Shown piece after piece: positions 1 through 14,800 of a stretch of 64,000 nucleotides of DNA. The translations under genes and the position numbers were made by a program. The notes beneath the pieces were generated by a model, which saw only the letters and a program-made list of their open reading frames with translations, made no database searches and was not told the DNA's origin. Every line of letters starts with the position of its first letter. Position 1 is the first letter of the stretch. Source of the stretch: Euptelea pleiosperma (Eukaryota > Streptophyta > Magnoliopsida > Ranunculales > Eupteleaceae); assembly GCA_035048495.1 (NCBI GenBank), contig CM068542.1, positions 40,019,109-40,083,108 on the forward strand, read 5' to 3'.

Positions 1-91
1 ATGTTACTTCCATAAATTCTCAGTTGAATAAATTCAAGGATAGACATCCAATTAAAAGAGTCTTAAGACTTGCAAGTGTTGAGCAGTGTAC

Positions 92-3000
92 CTAGCAATG
101 CAGCGGAATATGTGATAGCTCCTTGAGCAGACCCGTCGGAAAAGAAACCTTTCACTCTGAGGCACTACAGGAACTGGAAGATACTTTATGCACACAAATA
201 TGACCATAGAGTGGATTGCTGGAAGGGTGGTCAGGAAATGGCCAAATATTGCTGGTACTCCCTTCACCAGCTCATTATAAAGCAAGCCAATGCCAGGAGC
301 TCTGATTGTCCCAAGGTTGCAACCTAGTTCCCGCATCAAATCCATTGACAGCTTTTGCTTGACTTCAGTTTCATACTTAAGTTTGCTCCCATAATTCCAG
401 ACAAACATTATAAAAAACAGAACTACTGCGAAAACCAGTATGATCCAACTTCCATCTCCAACACTCCGTAAAACCGAAGAGAAGAATGTCAATTCTAACC
501 CCAAGAAAAAAACCAGAAAACACAGCACAATGATGATGTTTATCTGCCATATAAGAAGCATAACAATGGTTACTAAGATTGTTGTCATCATCATCACTCC
601 GAGTTCAGCAATGCCTGTAGAACAGATTTGAAATCAGAAAAGAAACTAGATGGCACAAATATGCAAGGGAGCAAGATAATGAATTGGATTATGCAGTAAC
701 GAAAACCCAAATGACCACAATTTTGAAAATATTGTCAACTGTCAGTTTTAATATGAGCAACTTACGATGACCCCCTCCGCCCATCAGTGAATATAAATCC
801 AGAAGGTTAAGGCTGGAATTTTCAGTTCAAAATAAATGAACTTAAGCTATGATAAGAGGTGTCTCATGCGGGTTGGAGACTCTTGGGTCTACTTGCTCTA
901 GCAAGAGAAAGGGTTCTCCAGTTGCCATTGCTTTGTAGACTGTACCCTAGCAGCTGGGACCCACGTATGAGTGAAAGGTTAGATTCCACTCTGAAGTCTG
1001 ATGAGCATTAGTGATTAGGTATAGGATTTTAATTGATCTCATATGGTACTACGATTGGTGAAGTGATCACATTCCTGGTCTCGCAACATAGTTAACTTTT
1101 TTGGCGCTTTGATTCTCCTTCTATCCCTTACTGATATAATCTTCTGGTTTTACACTTCAGAATGCTGAACATGTTTCTGGTGAAAGTGTTCTCCGCATTA
1201 TCTCCGTCTTCCTCCTCCCTTCCTACTCCCATAGCCTCATCACTGAAATTCCCTCTACTCCTGGCTTTAGGTTTCTCAATCCATAACCCCCAAAATATCT
1301 AGCATTTGGGACTGTAGGTCTATTGAATCCTCGATTCCTTACCCACAGTGGAATAGCCATCCTAAATCTTCTTCTAGACTTCTAGCGTTAGCAGACAAGT
1401 GGAAGAACTTGTAATTGACTTGAAGCCAGTTTATTCTTGATTTTTGCGTCCAACTAATTTCCTTCTGTATATGTCATAGAGGAAGTTCATTCTTGAGTTC
1501 CTCCCAGTGACCATCTCCCCACTTGAGATAGAACCCTCCTCCTCATCAATAGCCTCAATCTCAATGGTTATTTTTCTCTTTTTGACCCCCACATTACCTA
1601 ACACTTGCTTATTCCACACTAGTCTCAACTCTCCTCTAAGTGCTTTCAATTTTGACTGGAAAGCATGACCTGCCCAATCGATCAGCATGGATGAGCTCCA
1701 TTACTCTTCCACCTTTTCTTGAAAATCACGATCTTCCAATCACCCACATATTTTCAACACAATAGGCTTATGACTCGAAACCATGGTTTAAAAAACAGCC
1801 TTTATAACAGGTTCGGACCTCCCCCGTTATGTTCTATACCGTTTTAACGAAAAAACAACCGTTATTTTTCTGAAAAAAATTGTTAGAAAAACGCCCATTA
1901 TTTCCATTTTTTTCTGTTAATTTTTTTTCTGCTATAAGTTTTATTGAAATTTTGAAATTCAAAATTTGAATTTTAGCACCATTTTTTTTTCTTCGTATTT
2001 TCCATTATTTTCCCATTTTTCCGTTTTTGCCCCTGTGCGTTAATGGTAACGCCCCCAGTCCGTTATACTGTTATAACGGCCCCTTTTAAACCTTGCTTGA
2101 AACCAGATTCGGGGAAGATTTTTGGAGAGAAGTGGTTTTCCCACTCAACCAACGTTAGAAATCTATAGCAGCAAAGGATAGGGTTCACTTGGTTGTTTGA
2201 CCAAGTAAAGCACACCCTCTACAATAAAAGATCTAGAACTCCATTGCAAATGATAAAGCTGGAGAAGCTTCTCTTACTTGAATTGATCATTCTTCCCCTT
2301 TCAAAGAAAACGAACAATGTTGGAATCACCCCCTAGCACCAATATCACCCATTACTAGCTTCCTCTTAACTTACTCCAATAGGATTGTATGGTGCTTGAA
2401 ATTGGAAAAATAAGCCGTTGGAAGGATCCTTTTGACCGATCACCAAAACTGTTCAATAAGATCGAGATGGAATAGGCACCAACAATCAAATCCACTTTCA
2501 GTAATACCATCGTTCTCATAACACCAAGATGCCTCCTATCGAACCCATAGCAGGAAGAATCACCCAATCAACCAGTCTTGAATCCCAAAGATTGGAAATG
2601 ATTCTCCCACCACTAGCTTCTCGTTCAGTTTCTTGAAGCAAGACAATGTCAACCTTACTCTCTTCATCACCATTCTCCAAGGTAGGCTACAGAGGGATTG
2701 GATGTTACATGATAGATTCCTCATTGCAAGCTTTTTAACTCTCGTCACCATTCTCCACACTCCCTCCACCTCCCTCCCTGGACTCCTCCCTGCTTTAATG
2801 ACAATCAACTTGTCTTTCGCATCTCCACTATAATCTTTATGATATATGTAGATTATATAAAAATTGTATTATATATGTTGTAAATAAGGTTGTAACCAGT
2901 AGATGAAGGTTGCAGATAGAAGAGGGAAAAAGTATAATGGAAGCGGAAGGTGGAGAAGGAGATTAGGGTTAGAGAGAGAAGTTGTGGGAAGAGGAGAGAA

Positions 3001-6000
3001 TGAATTGTTAATTCATTCTCTCACACACTGTATATATATATATATATATGATGGGGAGAAACCCTACAAAAGAGAACAATATTCACGTGACAGTATTCAC
3101 GCGACACTATTCACTTGAATAGTGAAAACCTAAAAACGGCCCCACGTGAGAAGTGGGACGCAGCCCACTCGAGACACCCACGTGGGTGTATTACATAAAC
3201 TCCAACAGTCCCCCTCAAGCTGGTGCGAAGATATCCATCGTGCCCAGCTTGCCAGTCAAGGTATGAAGAATAGACTTGTTCACCCCCTTTGTGAGTATGT
3301 CGGCAACCTGTTCCTGTGTTCTCACATACAGAGTACAAATCAATCCTTGTTGAAGTTTCTCTTTGATGAAGTGACGATTAACTTCAATATGCTTAGTCCT
3401 ATCATGCTGGACTGGGTTGTGAGAAATGCTGATGGTAGCTTTGTTGTCACAGTAGAGGCTCATCGGCTCTGTCACCTGGAGTCCCAGTTCCTCAAGCATG
3501 GCCCTCAACCAAAGGAGTTCGCACACACCATGTGCCATAAAGCGAAATTCTACTCTGCACTGAATAGAGCTACAACTGGCTGCTTCTTGCTTCGCCAAGA
3601 GATGAGATTTACTCCAACAGGGGTACAGTATCCTGAAGTAGACCGACGATCAGTAACTGAACCTGCCCAATATGCGTCAGTATATGCTTCCACTCTAAAG
3701 TGTCCATGTCGCCCGAACAGTATTCCACAACCTGGAGAGCCCTTGAGGTACCAAAGAACTCGGTGAACTGCCTCAAGATGTGATGACCGTGGTGCATGCA
3801 TAAACTGATTGATAACACTAACAGTGTAAGCAATATCCGACCGGGTATGTGCCAAGTAGATCTGCCTGCCAACCAAACGCTGAAACATAGCGACATCCTC
3901 AAGGGTGTCACCCTCCTCAGAATTCAGCTGATGGTTCTGATCAAGTGGAGTCTCTGCTAGTCAAGATCCCAAATACCCAGTCTCATCAGAAGGTCCAATA
4001 CATACTTCCGTTGAGAGATGATGCCCTTATTAGACCGAGCAACTTCAATTCCCAAAAAGTATTTTAGTGGCTCCAAATCCTTTCTCTCAAACTCCGAGGA
4101 CAAGAAGGCCTTTAGCTGCTTTATCTCCTTACAATCATTCCCAGTGATAACAATGTCATCAACATAGACGATCAGTGCCGTGGTACTAGTCTACTGGTGC
4201 TTCACAAACAACGTGTGATCGGCCTGACTATGCTTGTTGCCCACTCGTCTGATCGCACTGTTAAACCGCTCGAACCATGCCCTTGGAGATTGCTTTAGCT
4301 CATACAAGGCTTTCCTTAACTTGCACACCTTATCGTCACTTCCAGCAAGTGTCAACCCAGGTGGTAGTTTCATGTACACCTCTTCTGTCAGATCTCCATG
4401 CAGAAAGCATTCTTCACATCTAGTGGATGTAATGGCCAAGATAGGTTGGCAGCTAAGGATAGAAGAACTCTGACTGAGTTCATCTTGGCCACAGGTGCAA
4501 AAGTCTCATGATAGTCAATCCATATGTCTGAGTGAATCCCTTGGCTACGAATCGTGCCTTGTATCGTTCGACTGACCCGTCAGCTTTATATTTCACTGTA
4601 AAGACCCATTTGCACCCTACAGGTTTCTTTCCTCTGGGTAGTTGAACAAGTTCTCATGTTTTGTTCTTCTCAAGAGCCTGTATTTCATCCATCATAGCTT
4701 CTTTCCACTTTGGGTGACTAAGTGCGACTGCAACACTGGAAGGCAAAGAAACATAAGCAATACTGACAAAATTCTGATATGACGGACACAGAAACTGATA
4801 CGAGACAAAATGTGAGATAAGGTGTTCCGTACAAGTACGCACACCCTTCCGAACTGCAATAGGGAGGTCAATATCAATGCTCATATGATCATCAGAAGTA
4901 GGAGATGCATGTGACTCAAGAACAGAAATAGGAACTGAGGCAGGGACAGAAGCAATACCTAGAATGGAGAGTTGCAGATGTAGGCGCAGGGACAGTGGCT
5001 TGTCCTTTCTTCTTAGTTCTGACATATACACGCACATCAATTGCAATAGTGGAAGTGTCCTTGTTACTAGACTGAGGTCCCGACATAGGAATAGAGACAG
5101 GCAGAGGGCTGGGGGCACTCTCTTCTGCAACATCATACTCCTCCTGAAAAGAGGTCTGCTCACCAAAGAAGGTGATGGACTAAGCGAAGGTGACATCCAT
5201 AGAGATGAAGCGACAACGGGTAGCAGGATGATAACATTTGTACCCTTTTTTATTAGAGGGGTACCCCAAGAAGATGCACTTCAAGGCCCGCGGATCTAAC
5301 TTGTCCCTCGAAGAACGATGAATATGGACATAATAAATACACCCAAAGACCTTTGGAGGAACAACGAAAGCCGGGCGGTCAGGAACTAGGAGAGATAGGG
5401 GAGTCTGAAATCCGAGAACCCGAGTGGGCATACGATTGATGAGGTAAGTAGCAAGTAAGACAGACTCAGACCAATAGTGTTTAGGAACCTGCATGCCTAA
5501 CCGGAGAGTACGCTCAACTTCAAGAAGGTGACGATTTTTTCTCTCAGCAGTCCTATTCTGTTGAGGTGTAGAAGGGTACGAGGTTTGATGAACAATGCCA
5601 TGTGAAGCAAAGTAGGATTTCAGACCCCCATCGAGGTATTCCCTCCCATTGTCAGAGCGAAGAATCTTAAGAGTGGTATGAAACTGAGTGGTAACCATCT
5701 TATGGAACTCTTGGAAAATGGAGAATACAACATCTTTGGTTCGCATAAGGTACACCCAGGTACAACCACTAAAGTCATCTACAAAGGCAACAAAGTAACG
5801 ATATCCAAACAAAGAAGTCACGGGCGCAGGGCTCCACACATCAGAATGCACAATAGAAAAATGAGTAGTACTTTTATTCTCACTAATGGGAAAACAGAAC
5901 GACAATGTTTTGCCAGTTCACATGTTTCATAATGAAAGGGAACTACAGAAACAAAAGAGAAAGCAGAAAGACACGCTTTAAGACTGACACGGGTACATGA

Positions 6001-8808
6001 CCTCGTCGGTTATGCCAAAGCATTAACTGGTCTTTATTGACTCTACTACTACTGATGCTAGACTAGTGTGCAGATGCAGAAACCGAAGAATCTAGGATGT
6101 ACAAGCCATCGTCCTCATGTCCACTGCCAATCGTCCGCCTCGACTCCAGATCCTAAAACACACAGTGAGAAGGAAAAAACTTTACACTGTAGTTAAGACT
6201 TTTGGTAAGACTACTGACGGATAGTAAATTAGCGGTGAATTGCGGAACATGCAAAACAGAAGACAAAGATGGAGCTGGTATGGCATGGACATCCCGTTTT
6301 CTAGAGATAGAGGAATAGGTGCCATCAGCTATCCGAACTTTGTCACGACTAGAGCAAATACCATAACTAGAGAAAACAGAGGACAAACCAGTCATGTGAT
6401 CAAATGCCCCTGAATCAATGATCCAAGAAGGCTGGAAGGTACAGTAGAGGCGGAAAAAGCAATCCTAGTACCTGTGTGAGCAAATGCAGACGTGGAAGTG
6501 GAGGCCTGGCCATTGAGTTGGGCCATCATGCGGTGAAGTCGCTCAAGATTTGCAAGAGAGAACGAGTCTGTCCTCAGTGGAGGTAAACACTGGTGGTGTG
6601 GTGTCCTGTGTGACTGAGTGTGCTGAGTGAGGTCCCTGTTTTGCTGATTAATGCTAACGGGAAGTCGGGGCCTTGGCCTGTCCTGGGAGACGTCCATGGA
6701 GCTTCCAGCAAGTGGCCTGGATATGGCTCATGCGACTGCAGTGATCACACTTGGGTCTAGGTCGGTCCCCAGACTCCTTCGGACTGGATGTCTGGCCCTT
6801 CTGATTGGTAGCAGCCAGGGCAGAGCGGTCCTGAGTATCACTCCCACTGCGGAGTTGCATGGCAGAGCGGCAGCTATCCTCTTCCTGAATGTAACCATAG
6901 ACATGTGCTAGAGAGGTAGGAGCAAGATCCTTACCAAGGATCTGAACACGAGTTTCATCAAAGCTCAGATGAAGGCTAGAGAGAAACTGGAACATCCGGG
7001 AACGTTCAACCATCGCCTTGAAAGACTTGACGTCATCTACGCACTTGGGGGAGTAACTCTGGTAGTGATCGATCTCCTCCCATTTGCTTCGAAGGGAAGC
7101 ATAATATGTACCAAGCTTCATCTCCCCCTGACGAAGACAAGATATCTCTTGTTCTAGTTCATAGAGCTTTGCGAAATTGCCCACCTAGGAGTATGTCTGA
7201 GATATGGCATCACAGCCATCTTTGGCCGTTGGTAGGAACATAAACCCTTTACTGATCTGGGTTTGCATCGAGTGAAGAAGCCAGGACATGACAGTCAGGT
7301 TCTCCATGATCCAAATCCGATGAGATTTGTCCTTCGGATCTGGTTCTTTAGTAGCACCTGTCAAATACTCACTGTAGCCACAGCCGCCAATGTACACGAG
7401 AGCGGAAGTCTTCCATTCCAAGAAGTTGGTGTCATCGAGCTTCACAGTGGTGATGCAGAGCTGAGGGTTGTGATCTCCATGAGAGCCATGAGTCACAGGA
7501 CGATCCTCAGAGGAAGAGCCAGAAATCACAGATGTGGCCTCGGGGGAACTCATCGGAACAGGACCACCAAAAATAGCAGGTAATGTACCGGAGGCTCCTA
7601 GAAAATCGAAGCGAGGTCTAGAGGATCCCTAAAGGCCCAATGAGTGGTGCACCTAAGACAGGAGGACCCAGAGAGGTCTGATTTTGAAAGAAAATCAAAA
7701 CCTCAAAAATAACCGGGGGATCCGAGTGATTTTTAGAAACTAGGGTTCCGATGGTCAAAATTCGTCGAATCAAGTTTCGAACTGTTCCACGAGCAGTACT
7801 GAAGAGGGCGGCAAGGTCAGATGGGCCTGCTGTTGCGCGAATATAACAAAAATCAAAAACTCAAATATCTGAAAATCGGGCCGATTTTTGGAAACTGATG
7901 ATCTGGCAGTCGAAAAAATGCGATGTGACTTTCTGACAGTCCCTAGGTGAATACTGGAGGGGGCGGCTAGGGTAGAAAACCTTACCATGGTGCGGATCTC
8001 AAGAAAATAAAAAACCCAAAAATCTTCGAAAAACGTGTCGGCCGGAAAACGATGAGCTTGAGAAGAAGACAAACTAGATCTCTGATGCGGCTGAGAGAAA
8101 AAACTAACCAGGAAATAAGAGCCTCTGGTGTTTTGCCTCAGGATTAATCCCGAGATAGCGCAGGAATGATCTCTGCGATTTCCTCAAAAGTTCTCATCGG
8201 CTCCGGATGCTTACATAACCGTCTTAGATCGAAATGGAGTCTCTAGGGGACAAAGACACATACCCTAGAGCTACCATGCTCTGACACCATGTTATAAATA
8301 AGGTTGTAACCAGTAGATGAAGGTTGTAGATAGAAGAGGGAAAAAGTGTAATGGAGGCGGAAGGTGGAGAAGGAGATTAGGGTTAGAGAGAGAAGTTGTG
8401 GGGAGAGGAGAGAATGAATTGTTAATTCATTCTCTCTCACACACTATATATATATATATATATATATGATGGGGAGAAACCCTACAAAAGAGAACACTAT
8501 TCACGTGGATAGTGAAAACCCAAAAAAGGCCCCACGTGGGAAATGGGACGCAACCCACTTGAGACACCCACGTGGGTGTATTACATAAAGTCCAACAATA
8601 TATACTTAATGTTTGGGTTTACAAGCACGTCCAGCGTGTACTTGTGACAAAAACCTTACAACTCCTATTACATATATAAGGATCAAAGAAAGGTGCATAG
8701 GGTGTAGACCATGTCCCCTCTCCTGTCTTCCCTCTACCCATCTCTACTCTTCATCGACTGTTGCTACCAACTAATGAAGCATCCGTCGCTGCTGATCTCA
8801 GGTTACCA

Positions 8809-8844
<36 letters not shown>

Positions 8845-11800
8845 CACACACACACACACACACACACCACGCACGCACGCACGCAGAGGTTGGGCTTTGG
8901 TTGAGAACCTTAGGCTCGAACTTGGGTTGATAGGTTTGATGCTCAAGTTGGGCTTCGGCCAAAGACCCTTGGGGTGTCAAAAGATAGTCGAAAATTCGAA
9001 TAATAATCGGATGAATTTCGGATAATTTTTATATTCGACTACTTTTTAGATATGGATACTGATATTGATCTATACGATTCGATAATATCCAATCCAATAT
9101 ATCATATAAATATAATAACTACATGCAATATCCGATTTACTTATCAGACGAATCAGATATCCGATAAGTTAATCGGATACGAATTCAAGTATTGATTCAG
9201 AATATCGGTCAGATTTCAGATCGTATTTAGATATCGGATATTTTTTTGGATTCGGATTTAGAAATGCTTATATTCGATTTAAATAATATTCATTGACAGC
9301 CCTATGCCCAACCAGCCCGAGTAACACATGCGTTTGAATGGAAGAACACATTTTCAAGCCTAACATCTCCTTTAACCCACAGATGTAAGGGGTTCTCCCG
9401 AGCCTATCTTGTCCTTCCACGTGTTCACTTCTATTATCTCTTATCACTCCCTCCTTCTCCAACACATATCTCCACTTGTTACCACTACCTTGATAGCATA
9501 AAATCTTATTTTTTCACTACCGTTGGATCCACATGCAAAATCAAAGTTCTTCCATTGAAAACCCTCATAGTCTACGGCTCATAAGGCAGCAGAATAGTTG
9601 CAAACAGCAACCAAGCGATAATTAACGTATTGGCACGTGTCTTTATTAGAAATCCAAAACCCCTATTAAAAATTCTCCCCTTGCCTGATCTAGAAACCAC
9701 ATGTCCACTCCCTCTCCTCTTGCTGGGACCCATGTGTTCGAAGCTCAAATTGTACCTTGTCTCCACGATTCCAACTCATCATCTTCCTCCTCCAAGCATC
9801 TTCCACTTCCAGATTCTTCCCCAAAGCTCCATTCACTTTCCCAAGATAGCTTTATTCATCAACATTAGCCTAAGGCCAAATGCTTCCATAGGATTACACA
9901 TCAATTTCCAATCTACCAAAGGGTGGTTCTCATTATCTTTTTCATTCCAAGGAAAGTTTCCTTCGAGCTTCTCCAGTCTCAACACAATCAAGGCTGGAAT
10001 AGTGAAAAGAGAGAAAATATGTTGGAGGGCTATAAAAAGTACTACAAATTAAGGTTGTCTTTCTACCTTTTATAGGTATGGTTTCTTGATGCCAGTCTTC
10101 TTTCAAATCACTCCATGATTGTATACCAAATGGTAGTTAAACGATAACTAGAACTAATTAGAGGCTAAGATACAATGTGGGAAGATGTCCTACCTTGCAT
10201 TCCAAGGCATCAGCAAGCTCACCAACATTTTCCACTTGACCAACTCCTTTCTCAAGTTTATCTATGAATTGGAAATCACCTCAAGGAAACAAAGAATACA
10301 CCTCAAATACCTCGATTGTGAATGGCTAACCATGAGAAGGACTACACAATCATCCACAAATGGGAGAGCTTGACAGTCCACACCAACCTTTAAGAGACTA
10401 TTCTCTAAGTGAGTTTGAGACCCATTGGTGTTGAAACTAAGCTAGAGCTATTCTTCAAGAACTTAATATTTTTTTAAGAGTTCTTTTGGGGACCTTAAAG
10501 GTGAAAGGAGTCTCTACAAATGCCATCCATGAGCTAAAAAAGAGAAAAGTGGTATGTAGTGTTTGTAGTATATTTTAGACCATATTAGGGAATTGGCAAG
10601 GGGTCAATTTTTTTTTTTTTTTCTAGTAGGATTCTTTTGCCAAACAGGATGTATATAGAAACTCTTTGCATATAGGAGCATTTATTCCCTAAGTTTGTAG
10701 TTTTGTTTTTTCATTTTCACTAAGTAGTAAGTAGGAAGAAAGAGAAGAGGAGAAGAGGAAGAGCAAGGAGGAAGAGAGAAGAGAAAGATGAGGAGAATAA
10801 GAGTTACGGTACCAAGACCCTCTCCCAAGCTCTTTTATGATAAATCAAATTTTACAATACCGAGTATGTCTCATACATAAGTGGCCATTATGCCTCCTCA
10901 TCCTAGTATAGAACATACATACAAGGGAAAACTCCCTCAAGCGGGGCATAGATGTCGAACATGCTCAACTTTCCAAGAAGAAGATGGAACTGGTTTCTAA
11001 CAACTCCCTTAGTGAGAATATCTTGCAGTTGGTCATTTGATTTGACAAATGGTAACCAAATTTCTTCGGATGCAACCCATTCACTGATGAAGTGCCTATC
11101 CACTTCAATATGCTTGGTTCTATCATGTTGAACTAGATTATAGGCAATATTGATGGTTGCTTCATTGTCAAGTAGAGTTTCATTGGCTCTTCAGCTTTCA
11201 GCCCGAGCTCATGAAGAAAGGTCCTTAGCCATAGGAGTTCAGCCACCCAATAAGCCATTACTCTGTACTTTGCCTCAGCGCTAGACCTGACCACGTCTGT
11301 TTCTTGCTCGGCCATGTCACTAGATTGCCTCCAACAAAAATACAGTAGCCAAAGGTGGACCTTTTGTCATCAAGAGAACCAACCAAGTCTACATCGATGC
11401 CATGTTAGGCAAACAATAGGCCTTGTGAGAGACAAGTCGAGGAGCCTCCCAACCAACCTTCGAAATTGTCCTTTATCAGCCTGTGGATCTCCACCTTCCT
11501 CGCTCAACCTATGATTGGGGTCAATTAGAGTATCAACTAGTTTTGCACCCAATTTCCCAGTATCCCTGAGAAGATCCAAGACATACCTCCGTTGGGATAT
11601 AAAGATTCCTCTCTTGGAGTGAGTAACAGTAACCTCAATTCCAATGAAGTATTTCAGTGCATCCAAATCCTTGATTTCAAATTCTTTGGCCAAGAACATC
11701 TTGAGGCCATGTATCTAAGAGGGACAATTCATAGTCATAACGATATCATCCACATACACAATAAGTGCAGTGATGGAAGCTTTGTCTTTTTTCACAAAGA

Positions 11801-14800
11801 AAGTGTGATAGGCGTGGCTCTACACATACTCTACTTTCTTAACTGCTCTACTAAATCTCTCGAACCATGCTCTACGTGAGTATTTTAGTCCGTATATGGA
11901 TTTCTTTAACTTATAACTTTCCCTTCATTTCCTGGATAATGAAATCCACAAGGCATCATATATACTTCTTATTTGAGTTCTCCAAGAAGAAACACATTCT
12001 TTACATCTAATTGGAATAAAGGCCATGACAAGTTTGCAGCCAAGGAAAAAAGCACACGGATAGAGTTCATCTTGGCTATTGGAACAAGTGTCTCATTGTA
12101 GTCAACTCCATATGTTTGGGTGAACCTTTAGCAACCAAACGAGCCTTATACATATCAATTGATCCATCAGCTTTATGTTTGGCAATGAATACCACTTGCA
12201 TCCAACAACATCCTTCAACTTGGGAAGGTCAACCGGGTCCAAAGTGTCATTCTTAACCAGGGCCAGCATTTCCTCCTGCATTGCCTCTCTCCATTTAGGA
12301 TGGGAAACAGCCTCTGCAACAATAGATGGAATAGTGCAAGATGGAAAGTAAGTTGTAAAAATGCGAAGGGAAGAAGACAGGGAATAGTAAGAAACATGGT
12401 TAGATATAGGGTGTACAGTGCAATTACACTTGCCCTTATGTGAGGCAATAGGAACATCAAAAGATGCTATGGTCAACTGTAGGAGAAAGAGAAGTGACGT
12501 TACCTGGATCCAAGGGTTCAGGAGGGCATGGTAGATCCATTGTGGTTGATACCTTATGTCACCGACAATACACATTTAGTTCCTTTTCCCTTCAATAGTC
12601 TCTTGAATAGGAGAAAGAATCCAGGGTCGGACACGAATAAATGGGAACAAAAAGAGGGCAACTCTCTTCTAAGTCACCATACGTCTCCCCATGAAGAGAG
12701 GTACTAGAAGGAGGACGAAAGAAAAGAGTTGACTCAAAGAATAAGACATCGATAGAAACAAATTTCTATCTTGAGATAGAGTCAAAGCACTTGTACCCTT
12801 TTGTGTAGGAAGATATCCCAAAAAAACACATTGAATAGCCCTAGGATCCAGTTTAGTACGAGAAGGGCCCAAGACATGAACAAAGCAGAAGCACCCGAAT
12901 ACACGTGGAGGAACCACAAACAATGGGTCATTAGAGCGAACAAGTTAATAAGGAGATTTGAACTAGAGGACACGTGAAGGCATACAATTAATCAGATAGG
13001 CTGTCGTGAGGACGTCACTCCAAAACTTCGTTGGCATGTGTGAATTAGCTAGTAGCCCATGAGTAACTTCCAAGAAATGGTAAAGTTTTCTTTCAGCGAC
13101 TCCATTCTGTTGGGAAGTATGTGGGCAAGTACTTTGGTGAACAATACCATGAGCATCCAAGTAAGCCCTAAGCTCCCCCTCAAAGTATTCTCTCACATTA
13201 TTCGAATGAACGATCTTAATCCTTGTGTCAAACTGATTTGCTACCATCTTATGGAAGGTCTGAATAATGTGAGGAACTTCATCACAAGAATGTACAAGAT
13301 ATAGCGAGGTGGAGTAATCATCAACAAAAGTACTAAAATAATGAAAGTCGTCCACAACAATAGTTGGGATAGGACCCAATACATCCGTATGCACAATATG
13401 AAAAAGAGAACAACTTGTATTACTAGGGGGAAAAGAAGTTCTAGCATTTGGATAGTTGAAAAACTCCACATTGAAAATTAAACAATGACGTAGACTTGAA
13501 TAAGTCAGGAAACAACATGATAAGAGATGCAAAAGAAAGGTGACCTAGCCGAACATGCCACAAGTTGATCCGTCTTCACGAGTGATATGGCTACTATACT
13601 GGAGGGCAGCGACACCAAGAGATGACGACTTGAGAAGGTACCGATCATGAACTTTATGCCCAGTACCAATCTTCTTCCTTGTCACCAGGTCCTGAAATAC
13701 ACTCAGATAGGGAAAAGGTTACACTATAGTTAAGAGTTTTAGTGAGAATGCTAACAGACGAGAGGTTAGTTCTAAGATTGGGAACTTGAAGAAGAAGAGA
13801 GAGAGAGTATTGTCATGGTTTAAATTGATGACCCCCTAGTACGCAAGCCGTTTACAAATTACAAAAATCGAGAAGGATACCTTCAAGATACAAAACTTTA
13901 TCTCCATGTTACCACAAACCCCATTTTCCAAACACGTAGTTCATGAACTCCGATTTACATAGTCGTACACCTCCATACCAATCTTGCATAAAATTGGAAC
14001 TTCAAATTTTTCGATAAATAAATAAAAACGAGAACACTACACTATAGAGGAAAGAAACTGCCACTTCATGTTTTAGAATTGATATATTCATTCTCCACTA
14101 GGATTTGCCTTCCTTAATAAAAGCACCTTCGAAATGAGATGGGATGGATCCTAATGCACCTTAATCTCGAAGCTACAATCTCAACTATGATTTTTTTATG
14201 TGCTTCCTCACCAAACTAATCGGCCTCAAAATCCTTCAACTCATCCGTCACATTTCTTTTGGATTAAGGCTAAAAAGGTGAAATTATAACTTCTCATAAG
14301 GGATGCTTTTCCAATGAATTCCGACAAAACCTTCACGAAATCTTCTTTGATAACTTCTTAATACCTTTCATCAAAAGCCAAAGAGAACTTGTCTGGTCCA
14401 AGGGCAAGTTGCCGCTCAAGTGACTAAGAGCCTTAAGCAATTGTTCCTTGTCAAATGGTCTTTCCAACGAATTGCAGGCATTCGACTATATATGGTTGAA
14501 AAACAAATTTCAAAGTGAAGGCTAAGATTAGAGTAAATTTCACAAGGACATCTATAAATTTCATTTTTTTATGTCGAGGGTATCCATGCCTCTTAGAGCA
14601 GTACTAATCCCACGGGACATGGGTGTACCCCTTCCACATGCACTAGGTAAAACTAGGATAAATCCCAAGGGGTAACCCCGAGGGGGGGATTCGAACTCAG
14701 AACCTCCTCTTCCTAAGGCGTGGTTCTAGCCATCTCCGCCCAACCCTCGGGATTCTCAAATTTCATTTGCTTTCCATCTATCTTGAGGTGATGGAAATTG

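Larger units (their letters stand above)
2876..8597 (-). mobile_element. Ty1/copia LTR retrotransposon, structurally complete, coding sequence broken
   Basis: LTRs at 2876-3207 and 8290-8597 both run TG...CA and are flanked by a perfect 5-bp target duplication ATATA (2871-2875, 8598-8602). Just inside the right LTR the minus strand reads TGGTGTCAGAGC, an initiator-tRNA-Met primer site with one mismatch. Inside the left LTR is a polypurine tract (CTTGAGGGGGA on the minus strand). Domain order from right to left is gag, pre-integrase, integrase, reverse transcriptase, RNase H, which defines copia. The LTRs differ at about a dozen sites plus an indel of about 29 bp, so the insertion is not recent. 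Confidence 0.95.

Noticed and set aside
3146..3766. 206-codon plus-strand open frame
   Set aside because: It lies antisense to the copia RNase H region and its translation has no family features. The minus strand explains the sequence.
7185..7583. Overlapping frames on both strands near the copia 5' end
   Set aside because: The minus frame is gag; the plus frame is its shadow.
9630..10052. 140-codon plus-strand frame starting MARVFIRN
   Set aside because: It is antisense to degraded LINE ORF2 ([17 protein letters not shown] on the minus strand).
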